In this document: one piece after another, positions 26,787 through 34,935 of the stretch
Layout of the letters: every line of letters starts with the position of its first letter
Position numbering within the stretch: position 1 is the stretch's first letter
Assembly (NCBI RefSeq): GCF_014647875.1
Contig: NZ_BMQA01000008.1
Span: forward strand, 287,002 to 351,001
Direction: 5' to 3'
Source: Streptomyces brasiliensis
GTDB taxonomy: Bacteria > Actinomycetota > Actinomycetes > Streptomycetales > Streptomycetaceae
DNA length: 64,000 nt
The notes under the pieces: generated by a model
Database searches by the model: none
What the model saw: only the letters and a program-made list of their open reading frames with translations
Told to the model about the DNA's origin: nothing
Made by a program: the position numbers and the translations under genes

Positions 26787-26801
26787 ACGCAACGGTCGCG
26801 T
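26787..26801. promoter_or_regulatory. TetR operator copy 2
   Basis: ACGCAACGGTCGCGT, centred 51 bp from copy 1. It is the more diverged member with copy 5; arms keep ACG/CGT and the AACGGT core. Confidence 0.55.
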
Positions 26802-26834
26802 CATCCCCGCCCCGTCTGCCCGCCGCCGGCCACA

Positions 26835-26849
26835 ACGAAACGGTTTCGT
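26835..26849. promoter_or_regulatory. TetR operator copy 3 (perfect palindrome)
   Basis: ACGAAAC-G-GTTTCGT is a perfect 7+1+7 palindrome and defines the consensus of the set. Its centre is 48 bp from copy 2. Confidence 0.75.
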
Positions 26850-26870
26850 CCCCGCGTCGAGTCCGTTACG

Positions 26871-26885
26871 ACGAAACGGTTGCGT
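26871..26885. promoter_or_regulatory. TetR operator copy 4
   Basis: ACGAAACGGTTGCGT, identical to copy 1 and in the same orientation; centred 36 bp from copy 3. Confidence 0.7.
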
Positions 26886-26918
26886 TCCGACGCCCATTCG
26901 GCCTACGCTCCCGTTGCG

Positions 26919-26933
26919 ACGATACGGTCCCGT
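26919..26933. promoter_or_regulatory. TetR operator copy 5
   Basis: ACGATACGGTCCCGT, nearest to TagG, centred 48 bp from copy 4. It keeps ACG and CGT ends and the ACGGT core with changes in both arms. Confidence 0.55.
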
Positions 26934-27036
26934 CCCGACGTAAGAAAACGTGAAGAGAAGCGTAAGGAAACACGGGGGGACGGAGCTGGCGACCGGAACG
27001 CACGCACCCCCACTCCCCCGAGCGAAAGCAGCGGAT

Positions 27037-27951
27037 GTGAGCCAGGTCCTCCACACACCGCCCCCGAGACAGGCCACGGTCGACGACGACCTCGCGACGC
27101 TCGCCGCACGGCACGGGCTCGCGGTCAGCGGCGCCCGCCCCTCCCTGCCCGAGTACGTCCGGCAGCTGTGGGCACGGCGTCACTTCATCGTCGCGTTCTC
27201 CACCGCCAAGCTCACCTCGCAGTACAGCCAGGCGAAGCTCGGCCAGGTGTGGCAGGTCATGACCCCGCTGCTCAACGCGGCGGTCTACTACTTGATCTTC
27301 GGTGTGCTGCTCGACAGCAAGCGCGACGTGCCCGACTACATCCCGTTCCTGGTCACGGGCGTGTTCATCTGGACCTTCACCCAGAGCTCGATCATGTCGG
27401 GCACCCGGGCGATCTCCGGCAACCAAGGCCTCGTCCGCGCCCTGCACTTCCCGCGGGCCGCGCTGCCCATCTCGTTCGCGCTGCAGCAGCTCCAGCAGCT
27501 GCTGTTCTCGATGGCCGCGCTGGTGGTGATCCTGCTCTGCTTCGGCGTGCCGATCGCCTTCTCCTGGCTGCTGGTGGTGCCGGCACTGGTGCTGCAGTTC
27601 ACGTTCAACGCCGGCGTCTCCATGATCTTGGCGCGGGTGGGAGCCAAGACCCCGGACATCTCGCAGCTCATGCCGTTCCTGCTGCGCACCTGGATGTACC
27701 TCTCCGGCGTCATGTGGAGCATCGACAGGCTCACCAGGCAGCACGACCTGCCGCACCCCGTGATCGTGATGCTGAAGCTCAACCCTCCGGCCGTCTACAT
27801 CGACCTCATGCGGTACGCCCTGATCGACAGCTTCCACGCCCACCAGCTGCCCCCGCACGTGTGGGCGGCGGCCACGGGCTGGGCCTTGATCGCCGGGGTC
27901 GGCGGGTTCATCTACTTCTGGAAGGCTGAGGAGACGTACGGCCGTGGCTGA
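27037..27951 (+). CDS. tagG: Wall polymer ABC exporter permease (TagG family)
   Basis: ABC-2 type permease of about 304 aa from GTG 27037. It shows FSTAKLTSQYSQAKLGQVWQ, the amphipathic entrance typical of TagG/Wzm, followed by six hydrophobic segments and LFSMAALVVILL. It would form the channel that flips lipid-linked wall polymer outward. Start 27037 (VSQVLHTPP) is preferred from recalled homologues; GTG 26950 would add 29 low-complexity residues. It overlaps TagH by 8 bp, so the two are coupled. The five-operator region is directly upstream. Confidence 0.88.
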   Translation: MSQVLHTPPPRQATVDDDLATLAARHGLAVSGARPSLPEYVRQLWARRHFIVAFSTAKLTSQYSQAKLGQVWQVMTPLLNAAVYYLIFGVLLDSKRDVPDYIPFLVTGVFIWTFTQSSIMSGTRAISGNQGLVRALHFPRAALPISFALQQLQQLLFSMAALVVILLCFGVPIAFSWLLVVPALVLQFTFNAGVSMILARVGAKTPDISQLMPFLLRTWMYLSGVMWSIDRLTRQHDLPHPVIVMLKLNPPAVYIDLMRYALIDSFHAHQLPPHVWAAATGWALIAGVGGFIYFWKAEETYGRG

Positions 27952-28825
27952 CACCACCAACTCCGCGAACGACGCGATCCCCACCGTCATCGTCGACAGC
28001 GTCGACATCGTCTACCGGGTCAACGGCACCGGCGCCGGCCGCGGCACCGCCACCGCCGCACTCAACCGCATCCTGCGCCGCAAGCAGGCCGAGAAGGCGG
28101 CGGGCGTGCGCAAGGTGCACGCGGTCAAGAAGGTCTCCTTCATCGCGTACAAGGGCGAGGCGATCGGGCTGATCGGCTCCAACGGCTCCGGCAAGTCGAC
28201 CCTGCTGAAGGCGGTCGCCGGTCTGCTCCCGGTGGAGAGCGGCCACATCTACACCCACGGCCAGCCCTCCCTGCTCGGCGTCAACGCGGCCCTGATGAAC
28301 GACCTCACCGGCGAGCGCAACGTCTACCTCGGCGGCCTCGCCATGGGCATGTCCCGGGAACAGGTCAAGGCGCGCTACGACGAGATCGTCGACTTCTCCG
28401 GCATCAACGAGAAGGGCGACTTCATCACCCTCCCGATGCGCACCTACTCCTCCGGCATGGCGGCCCGGCTGCGCTTCTCCATCGCCGCCGCCAAGGACCA
28501 CGACGTCCTGCTGATCGACGAGGCCCTGGCGACGGGCGACCGCTCCTTCCAGAAGCGCTCCGAGGCCCGGATCCGGGAGCTGCGCAAGGAGGCCGGCACG
28601 GTGTTCCTGGTCAGTCACAGCAACAAGTCGATCCGCGACACCTGCGACCGGGTCCTGTGGCTGGAACGCGGCGAGCTGCGCATGGACGGCCCGACGGAGG
28701 ACGTCCTGAAGGAGTACGAGGCGTTCACGGGCGACAGGTCCCCCAAGCCGAAGGCAGCCCCCAAACCGCCCCAACAGGGCCGCCCGGACCCGGAGGACAC
28801 GAAGGTCGCACTGCCGTCTTCCTGA
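27944..28825 (+). CDS. tagH: Wall polymer ABC exporter ATPase (TagH family)
   Basis: ATP-binding subunit of 293 aa, GTG start within the TagG end. Walker A GSNGSGKST begins at about 78, the signature is YSSGMAARLRFSIA, Walker B is DVLLIDEAL and the switch is LVSHS. The N-terminal insertion before strand 1 (NRILRRKQAEKAAGVRKVHAVK) is typical of TagH/Wzt transporters of surface polymers. The C terminus is a Lys/Pro-rich tail with no separate carbohydrate-binding domain, so chain-end recognition of the Wzt-O9a type is unlikely. Confidence 0.92.
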   Translation: MADTTNSANDAIPTVIVDSVDIVYRVNGTGAGRGTATAALNRILRRKQAEKAAGVRKVHAVKKVSFIAYKGEAIGLIGSNGSGKSTLLKAVAGLLPVESGHIYTHGQPSLLGVNAALMNDLTGERNVYLGGLAMGMSREQVKARYDEIVDFSGINEKGDFITLPMRTYSSGMAARLRFSIAAAKDHDVLLIDEALATGDRSFQKRSEARIRELRKEAGTVFLVSHSNKSIRDTCDRVLWLERGELRMDGPTEDVLKEYEAFTGDRSPKPKAAPKPPQQGRPDPEDTKVALPSS

Positions 28826-29334
28826 CCAACGGCTCGCCAGGCGCTGACGAGCGGCCCGACAGCAGCTGACCAACAGCCCGGCAAGGTCTGCCGACCGGTT
28901 CGGCCGAGCCGGGCAACCGGTCCGGCCGAGAACCGGCGGACGACTCGACCGGCCCTTGCGAAAGCGGTCCGACAGGGCCCTGCGACAGGGCTCGACCGGC
29001 CCCTCCGTCCGGCCCGACCTCCCGGCGGCCGACCCACTCAGGCCTGGCAACCACGCCCGAGCAGCAACCCGACGCACCCCGCGACCGGCGGCCAGGTGTC
29101 CCGGCCGGCCCCGACGGCCAGGCCCCGCCCGCCCCACTCGACCGGTCCGCGCAGCGACCGGTCGAGGCCCGGTCGACGCCCCGATCCGCCGCGACAGCCC
29201 CCGGCCTCCCCCTCCCGCCGCACCCCACGACCGGCGCAACCCCACCCTCCCCTTCCCTCCGATTGATGCCACTATGGCCTGAATGGTCCGGCCCAGCGGC
29301 GGTGAAGTGACGACGAGGCGAAGGAGTCCCCGTG
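28826..29334. other. Gene-free GACCGG-rich stretch after tagH
   Basis: 509 bp without a convincing gene. It is dominated by irregular recurrences of GACCGG and CCGGCC, giving many small potential stems but no clean repeat unit. The last 20 bases carry the AAGGAG ribosome site of the next gene. It may be a degraded gene or simple-sequence expansion. Confidence 0.5.
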
Positions 29335-31530
29335 ATGTCCGAGCTCAGCGTCGTCGTCCACGGGGCGAACACCCAGGGCCACTTGACCGAACTGCTCGAC
29401 TCCCTGGACGCCCGTCCGCTGCCCGACGCCGAGGTGATCGTCGTCGCCGTCGGTGACTGGGCGCGGGAGGTGGCCGAGGGGCACGCCCCGGAGACGGTGG
29501 TGGTGCCCCTGCCGGAGAGCACCGACGCCGCGGCGGCGCGGGCGGCCGGCGTCGCGCGGGCGTCCGGCCGCTGGCTGCACTTCGTCCACGCCAAGGACGG
29601 CCTCCCCGCCGGCGCCGTCCGCATGGTCGCCGAGCGGGTCGCGGACCTGCCGGACACCGTGGACGTCCTGCTGTTCGACCATGTCGCCGCCACCTGGAAG
29701 ACGTCCGGCATCCGCTCCCCGGACGGCGGCATCCTGGCCCGAGCCGGCCGCGCCGAAGCCGCCCTCGACGACGCCGCCCACCTGCTCCGCCTCACCCCGC
29801 TCCTCGGCAACCGAGCCCTGCGCACCGCCTTCTGGCGCGCACACGAGGAGGCGTTCACCACCAACGACGAGCCGTACGCCGCCTACGCCACCCTGCTGCA
29901 CGCGCACCACGTGGCCTGCCTCAACCAAGTCGCGTACGAGGAGCGCAGGTTGCGCCCGCAGAGCCTCCCGCAGGTCACTGCCGAGCAGCGCTACGCCCTC
30001 GTCGCCCGCTACGACGCCCTCCTCTCCCTCGCCAAGCACCGCCCGGCCGCTCGTGCGGTCCTGTACGACGTCATGGTCCGCGACCTGCTGCGCGTCTTCG
30101 CCCGCGAGGACATGCCCGACCGGGTGGCCCGGGAGTTCTTCCGCCGCTCCTCCCTGGCCGCGGTCCGCTGGCGCCCCGCGGACCACCGCCGCCCGGCCGG
30201 ACTCGAAGGCGTCCGCCGCGGCCTCCTCGAGGAGGGCGCGTACACCAAGTACCGCGCCTTCCAGGCCGCCAACCGCACCCGCAGGGCGGCCAGATCGGCG
30301 CTGCGGACCCGCAGAAGCAAGCTGGGCACGAAGCTCCGCGAGCACCAGTACCACCGGGCACTGCGCCGCCCCGTCGACCCCGACCTGGCCGTCTTCTCTG
30401 CCTACTGGGACCGCGGGGTCGCCTGCAACCCGGCCGCGATCGCCGCGAAACTGGCCGAACTCGCCCCGCACATCCACCCGGTGTGGGTGGTGAAACAGCG
30501 CAACGCACCACTCCTCCCGCTCGGCACGGACCACGTAGTCCCCGGCACTCGCCGCTACTGGGAGGTGCTGGCCACGGCCAAGTACCTCATCAACAATGTC
30601 AACTTCCCCAACGCCGTGGTCAAACGGCCCGACGCGATCCACCTCCAGACCCACCACGGCACGCCCCTCAAACGCATGGGCCTGGACCAGATGGACCACC
30701 CCACCGCGGCCCAGGGCATGAACTTCGCCGCGCTGCTGACCCGGATCGACAAGTGGGACTACAGCGTCTCCGCCAACAGCCACACCACCCGCATGTGGGA
30801 GCGCGCCTACCCTTCCCGGTACACCTCCCTCGACCACGGCTATCCACGCAACGACGTCTTCTACACGGCGACCGCCGCCGACGTCCACGCGATCCGCGAC
30901 CGCCTCGGCATCGCCCAGGGCCGCACCGCGCTCCTGTACGCCCCCACCCACCGCGACTACGAGGCCGGGTGGACCCCGCGCCTCGACCTCGCCGCCCTCG
31001 CCGACCGCCTCGGCGAGAACACCGTCCTCCTGGTCCGCACCCATTACTTCTACGGCGGCTCGGCGTCCTCGCTGACCGGCCTGCGCCGCACGGGCCGGAT
31101 CATCGACGTCTCCTCGTACGACCCCGTCGAGGAACTGGCCCTCGCAGCCGACGCGTTGGTGACGGACTACTCATCGATCATGTTCGACTACGCCAACCTC
31201 GACCGCCCGATCGTCATCTACGCCGACGACTGGGAGACGTACGCGACGACCCGCGGCGTCTACTTCGATCTGATGGCCGAGGCGCCGGGCCAGGTGGCCC
31301 GCACCCAGGACGAGTTGGCGGAGATCTTCACGACGGGCGCCTGGCGGGACGAGGGCGCGGCCAAGGCGCGGGCCGCGTTCCGGCGCCGGTTCTGCGAGTA
31401 CGACGACGGACGCGCCGCCGAACGGGTCGTACGCCGGGTGTTCCTGGGCGAGAGGGAGACCGCGTTGCCCCCGGTGATCCCCGTCGAGGACCGCACACCG
31501 GCACCGAGCCCGGAGGAGGCAACGGCATGA
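29335..31530 (+). CDS. TagF-like transferase with degenerate N-terminal GT domain (paralogue 4)
   Basis: Enzyme of 731 aa. ATG 29335 is placed 8 bases after AAGGAG (GTG 29332 is possible). The N-terminal region aligns in layout with the GT2 half of the three tandem paralogues but lacks the metal DxD, reading HAKDGLP at that place, so it is probably not a glycosyltransferase. The C-terminal TagF-like half is intact: QTHHGTPLKRMG (H441), LVRTHYFYG and VTDYSSIMFDYANLDRP. Next to TagGH it is a good candidate for the main polymerase of the exported chain (inference). It overlaps the next gene by 4 bp. Confidence 0.85.
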   Translation: MSELSVVVHGANTQGHLTELLDSLDARPLPDAEVIVVAVGDWAREVAEGHAPETVVVPLPESTDAAAARAAGVARASGRWLHFVHAKDGLPAGAVRMVAERVADLPDTVDVLLFDHVAATWKTSGIRSPDGGILARAGRAEAALDDAAHLLRLTPLLGNRALRTAFWRAHEEAFTTNDEPYAAYATLLHAHHVACLNQVAYEERRLRPQSLPQVTAEQRYALVARYDALLSLAKHRPAARAVLYDVMVRDLLRVFAREDMPDRVAREFFRRSSLAAVRWRPADHRRPAGLEGVRRGLLEEGAYTKYRAFQAANRTRRAARSALRTRRSKLGTKLREHQYHRALRRPVDPDLAVFSAYWDRGVACNPAAIAAKLAELAPHIHPVWVVKQRNAPLLPLGTDHVVPGTRRYWEVLATAKYLINNVNFPNAVVKRPDAIHLQTHHGTPLKRMGLDQMDHPTAAQGMNFAALLTRIDKWDYSVSANSHTTRMWERAYPSRYTSLDHGYPRNDVFYTATAADVHAIRDRLGIAQGRTALLYAPTHRDYEAGWTPRLDLAALADRLGENTVLLVRTHYFYGGSASSLTGLRRTGRIIDVSSYDPVEELALAADALVTDYSSIMFDYANLDRPIVIYADDWETYATTRGVYFDLMAEAPGQVARTQDELAEIFTTGAWRDEGAAKARAAFRRRFCEYDDGRAAERVVRRVFLGERETALPPVIPVEDRTPAPSPEEATA

Positions 31531-33200
31531 CCACCCCGACCCCCGACGTCACGGTGACGGTGATCACCTACAACGACGCGGCCCGCCTCCCCCGCGCGGT
31601 CGCCTCCCTGCGCCGGCAGACGCACGCCGACATCGAGATCGTCATCAGCGACGACCACTCGACCGATGAAACGCCGGACATCGCAGGCGAGTTGATGGCC
31701 CAGGACGCACGCATACGCTATCTGCGGCTGCCGGAGAACAGCGGCGGCTGCAGCGCCCCGCGCAACCGGGCCCTGGAGACCGCCCGGGCGCCGTATCTGA
31801 TGTTTCTGGACAGCGACGACGAACTCCCCCCGCGCGCCGTCGAGTTGCTGCTGGCCGCCCACCGCGAGCGAGCGGTCGACTTCACGATGGGCGCGGTGCG
31901 CCGGATACGCGTGGACAGCGGCCGTCGCTCGACGTGGATGCCCCACCTGGTGGCCGAGCGCCGCACACTGAACGGCATCGAGGACGATCCGCGCCTGCTC
32001 TTCGAGCACCTGTCGACGAGCAAGATGTACGCGAAGGCGTTCCTCGACCGACACGGCCTGCGCTTCCCCGAGGGCATCCACTACGAGGACCAGCTGTTCT
32101 CTGCGCAGGCGTACTGCCTGGCCAGGGCGTTCACCATCATCCCGGACCCGGTGTACGTCTGGTACATAGCGCCGAGCGCGACGGCCGACGCCGCGTCGAT
32201 ATCGAACCAGCGGCACAAGCTCACGAACGTCCACGACCGCGTCCATGTGCAGCGCCTTATCGACGACTTCCTCGTCACGAGCGGGCACGCGGCGCTGCGC
32301 GAGGACAAGGACTACAAGTTCCTCAAGCACGACTTCCGGATGTACGCCGGGGACCTGCCGTACCGCGGTGCTCACTGGTTGACCTCCTTCGCCGACATCA
32401 TGAACCCCTACCTGGCGACACTCGCCCCGGGCGCCTACGCCCGACTCCCCCGCCCGGAACGGGTGGTCCTCCAACTCGTCCGTGACCACCGGCTCCCCGA
32501 GGCACGGCTCGCGGCGCGCGGCCTGGGTCACGGGGTGGCACCGATGCGGGTGACGACGGACCCGGCGGACGGCGTGGCCTACTGGGGCGACAGCGTCCCG
32601 GAGTCGGCATGGGCCCGCCGTGAACTGGACGTCACGGACCTGGAACTGGACACCCGCCCCTTCCCGAGCGCCCACTTCCGCCACGAGATCACGGACCTGA
32701 CGCCGGGCCGGGGCGCCGCCCTCGATCTGAAGATCCGCACCTACGACCCCGGTCTGCGCCTCCCCGTCGGCCCCCAGCACGCCGCACTCGTCCTGGCCCC
32801 CGGCCGGCACCGCCTCACGGTCCCCTTCCGGCTCACCCCGGTCCGCCCCGGCGTCTTCGAGGGCGAGGCCCGCCTGGACCTGGCGACGGCACCGCTCCCC
32901 GTCCACGGCTTCGAAGGCACCCGCCACCCGCTGCTCCGCATCGAGCAGCAAGGCATGTCCCACACCGGTCTGCTGCTGGCACCTCTCTCCTTCCCCACGC
33001 TCACCACTCGCATCGATCACCACTCCGGCGCCGCAGCCCACCACGTCACCGTCGAACCCGAGGGCCGCTCCCCCGGCCGCCTCCAGATCCGCTGGCGTCC
33101 GGCGAGCATGACGGCCCGGGCCGTACGCTCTCTCGCCCGACGGGTCGCCCGCCCGAAGCTACGCAGGGCCGTGAGGCTGGTCGCGAGCGTGCTGAAGTAA
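31527..33200 (+). CDS. GT2 glycosyltransferase with C-terminal beta domain
   Basis: Enzyme of 557 aa, ATGA overlap with the previous gene and a GGAGGAGG site upstream. The GT-A domain is complete: VTVITYNDAARLPRAV, ISDDHSTDETP and MFLDSDDELPP. YEDQLFSAQAY resembles the catalytic region of TarS/TarP-like poly(polyol-phosphate) glycosyltransferases. The last 200 residues form a beta-rich domain (DLTPGRGAALDLKIRTYD and repeats of this type) like the accessory domains of such enzymes. It probably decorates the polymer made by the TagF-like neighbour. The sugar is unknown. Confidence 0.82.
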   Translation: MTTPTPDVTVTVITYNDAARLPRAVASLRRQTHADIEIVISDDHSTDETPDIAGELMAQDARIRYLRLPENSGGCSAPRNRALETARAPYLMFLDSDDELPPRAVELLLAAHRERAVDFTMGAVRRIRVDSGRRSTWMPHLVAERRTLNGIEDDPRLLFEHLSTSKMYAKAFLDRHGLRFPEGIHYEDQLFSAQAYCLARAFTIIPDPVYVWYIAPSATADAASISNQRHKLTNVHDRVHVQRLIDDFLVTSGHAALREDKDYKFLKHDFRMYAGDLPYRGAHWLTSFADIMNPYLATLAPGAYARLPRPERVVLQLVRDHRLPEARLAARGLGHGVAPMRVTTDPADGVAYWGDSVPESAWARRELDVTDLELDTRPFPSAHFRHEITDLTPGRGAALDLKIRTYDPGLRLPVGPQHAALVLAPGRHRLTVPFRLTPVRPGVFEGEARLDLATAPLPVHGFEGTRHPLLRIEQQGMSHTGLLLAPLSFPTLTTRIDHHSGAAAHHVTVEPEGRSPGRLQIRWRPASMTARAVRSLARRVARPKLRRAVRLVASVLK

Positions 33201-33237
33201 GGGCACGCAAGGGCGTGTCGCGTCACAGCACGTCCCG

Positions 33238-34794
33238 TCACCGCACGACCCGGTACAGCGCCTGCCCGCCCGGCCCCCGGGCCACCACCCGCAGCCCCGC
33301 ACCGGCCGAGGCCGTACCGCCCGACCTCTCGCCGCCCGACGCCACATTGCCCGACGTCTCGCCGCCCGGCGTCGCACCCCGCAGCGCATCCGCGCGGTCC
33401 ACCACCCACCGCACCCCGTACTCCCGTGCGATCCTCTGCCGCGCCTGTCCGGAGGTCCCCGCCGCGAAGTACTCCCGGACGGCCGCCTCCCGTTGCCTCG
33501 CGTCCGGCAGGAACACATCCGGGTATCCGGGCGCCACCGTGTACGCCCCGTACGCCGGAATCTGCCGAGCGGGCCTCGTCCGCACCATGACGACATCCCC
33601 GTACTTCACCCACGGCGTGATCCACCCGTACCCCGTCCAGGGCTCCCGGTACTTCTCCGCCACCGCCGAAGGCAACGCCCCCTTCCCCACCACATATCCA
33701 ACGGTCCCCACCTGCGCCCAGGCACCGACGACCAGAACGACACCCAGCACACCGGCCCACCCGATCCGAACCGCCCGCCGCCCGCCGGCGAAGACCTCGA
33801 GCGCGGCCGCGAGTTGTGCCGGGATCAGCGCCGCCGGCAGCACCCGGCCCCAGGAGTAGTGCCCGCTCACCCCGCCCGCCGCGAACACGACCACCCCGAG
33901 GGCGAAGAACAGCACCAGCGGATCCCACCGGTCCCGCCGCCACCGCAGGCCCAACGCGACCACTCCGAGCAGCACCAGCCCGAAGCGTCCGGCCAGTCGC
34001 TCGTACAACGGCCGGTGGATGGCCTCGAGTTCCGCTCCGGCGGAGAAAAGTGAGAAAAAGTCGTAGTACGGCCAGACCCACAGCACCGCGGTGCCGACCA
34101 CCAGCCCGGCCACGAGCCGCAGCAGCACCGTCCGGCCCGGCCTGACGGCGAGCACCGTCGCGAGCGCCCCCAACGAGGCCACGAGCCCGGTGAACTGGTG
34201 GACCAGCAGGATCACCGCCCACAGCACACCGAGACCGAGCCACACCCCCCACCCGCCCCCAGCCCGCGACGCGCCCGACAGCCATGCCCAGAGATGGAAG
34301 GACAGTCCGAGGGCGAACACACTCGGGTACGAGACCGTCAGCGCGAGGGAGTTGAGGCCGAGGAACCCGCTCCAATCGAACACTGCCGGACCCCACAGGA
34401 AGAGCAGGCACAGCAGCGCCGACGCCGGTGCCGCCGGGTGCCGGCCGAGCGTCCTGACGTACCGCCACACGCCCGTGATCAGCAGCGCGAGCCCGACGAG
34501 CGCGCCGACGCGCAGCACGACAAACACCGAAAGACCGCTGAGGCGGGCGAGGGCGCCCAGGACCAGCATCCACGGCGAGTAGTACGGGCTCGGGGTGTCC
34601 GCGTCGACCAGCGGGTTGCCGGGATGCAGCAGGCTGTGCCGCAAGCGTTCGATCGTCGCCGCGTGCATACCCAGATCGCCCACCCAGGGAAGGCGGACGA
34701 TCACAAGGAGCAGAAGGACCAGGACGAGCGCGGCAGCGGCCGGGGGAAGCACTCTGCCGACGGTCGTCGCGGAACTACGCGGCGCGGCGCGCAT
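33238..34794 (-). CDS. Polytopic GT-C-type membrane protein
   Basis: A 518-aa membrane protein. Helix 1 (AAAALVLVLLLLVIVRLPW) is followed by VGDLGMHAATIERLRHSLLHPGNPLVDAD, an outside loop with an Asp-x-x-x-His element seen in GT-C transferases. About ten further hydrophobic segments precede a soluble C-terminal region containing a Gly/Ser/Ala-rich linker. The exact family is not recognised. It is convergent with the GT2 gene (37-bp gap), so it is a separate transcript, but the position suggests a surface-glycan role. Confidence 0.7.
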   Translation of the reverse strand: MRAAPRSSATTVGRVLPPAAAALVLVLLLLVIVRLPWVGDLGMHAATIERLRHSLLHPGNPLVDADTPSPYYSPWMLVLGALARLSGLSVFVVLRVGALVGLALLITGVWRYVRTLGRHPAAPASALLCLLFLWGPAVFDWSGFLGLNSLALTVSYPSVFALGLSFHLWAWLSGASRAGGGWGVWLGLGVLWAVILLVHQFTGLVASLGALATVLAVRPGRTVLLRLVAGLVVGTAVLWVWPYYDFFSLFSAGAELEAIHRPLYERLAGRFGLVLLGVVALGLRWRRDRWDPLVLFFALGVVVFAAGGVSGHYSWGRVLPAALIPAQLAAALEVFAGGRRAVRIGWAGVLGVVLVVGAWAQVGTVGYVVGKGALPSAVAEKYREPWTGYGWITPWVKYGDVVMVRTRPARQIPAYGAYTVAPGYPDVFLPDARQREAAVREYFAAGTSGQARQRIAREYGVRWVVDRADALRGATPGGETSGNVASGGERSGGTASAGAGLRVVARGPGGQALYRVVR

Positions 34795-34840
34795 TCCGCT
34801 GGAACACCCGGGTGCGGTTCACGCGGCAACCCTATCCGAA

Positions 34841-34862
34841 ATGTCATAATTGATATGAATTG
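34841..34862 (-). promoter_or_regulatory. AT-rich patch upstream of the GT-C gene
   Basis: A 22-bp AT-rich segment containing TCATA-attga-TATGA, about 50 bp before the minus-strand start at 34794. A TANNNT-like hexamer (TAGGGT on the minus strand, about 34830-34835) lies between. It plausibly carries the promoter or an operator; no good -35 hexamer is evident. Confidence 0.35.
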
Positions 34863-34885
34863 GAAGGTCGCAACGGAGAACGAAC

Positions 34886-34922
34886 AGGGGCGCCCCGAGC
34901 CTCACCGACCCGGGGCGCCCCT
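34886..34922 (-). terminator. Terminator of the glutamate dehydrogenase gene
   Basis: AGGGGCGCCCCG (34886-34897) pairs perfectly with CGGGGCGCCCCT (34911-34922) across a 13-base loop. It begins 14 bases after the gene's stop on the minus strand. No U-tract follows. Confidence 0.75.
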
Positions 34923-34935
34923 CACATCCCGTTGC

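Larger units (their letters stand above)
26725..27036. other. Operator-rich divergent promoter region tetR / tagG
   Basis: 312 bp between the TetR start and the preferred TagG start. It contains five imperfect copies of ACGAAACGGTTTCGT, listed separately. Bases 26950-27036 are open in the TagG frame from a GTG at 26950, but the encoded peptide is low-complexity and does not look like the TagG N terminus. Confidence 0.75.

Noticed and set aside
26950..27036. N-terminal extension of TagG from GTG 26950
   Set aside because: The 29 extra residues are low-complexity and recalled homologues begin at the GTG at 27037; left as an alternative.
28956..29282. Plus-strand ORF of 108 codons after tagH
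   Set aside because: Arg/Pro-rich composition typical of non-coding high-GC DNA, no ribosome site and no family.
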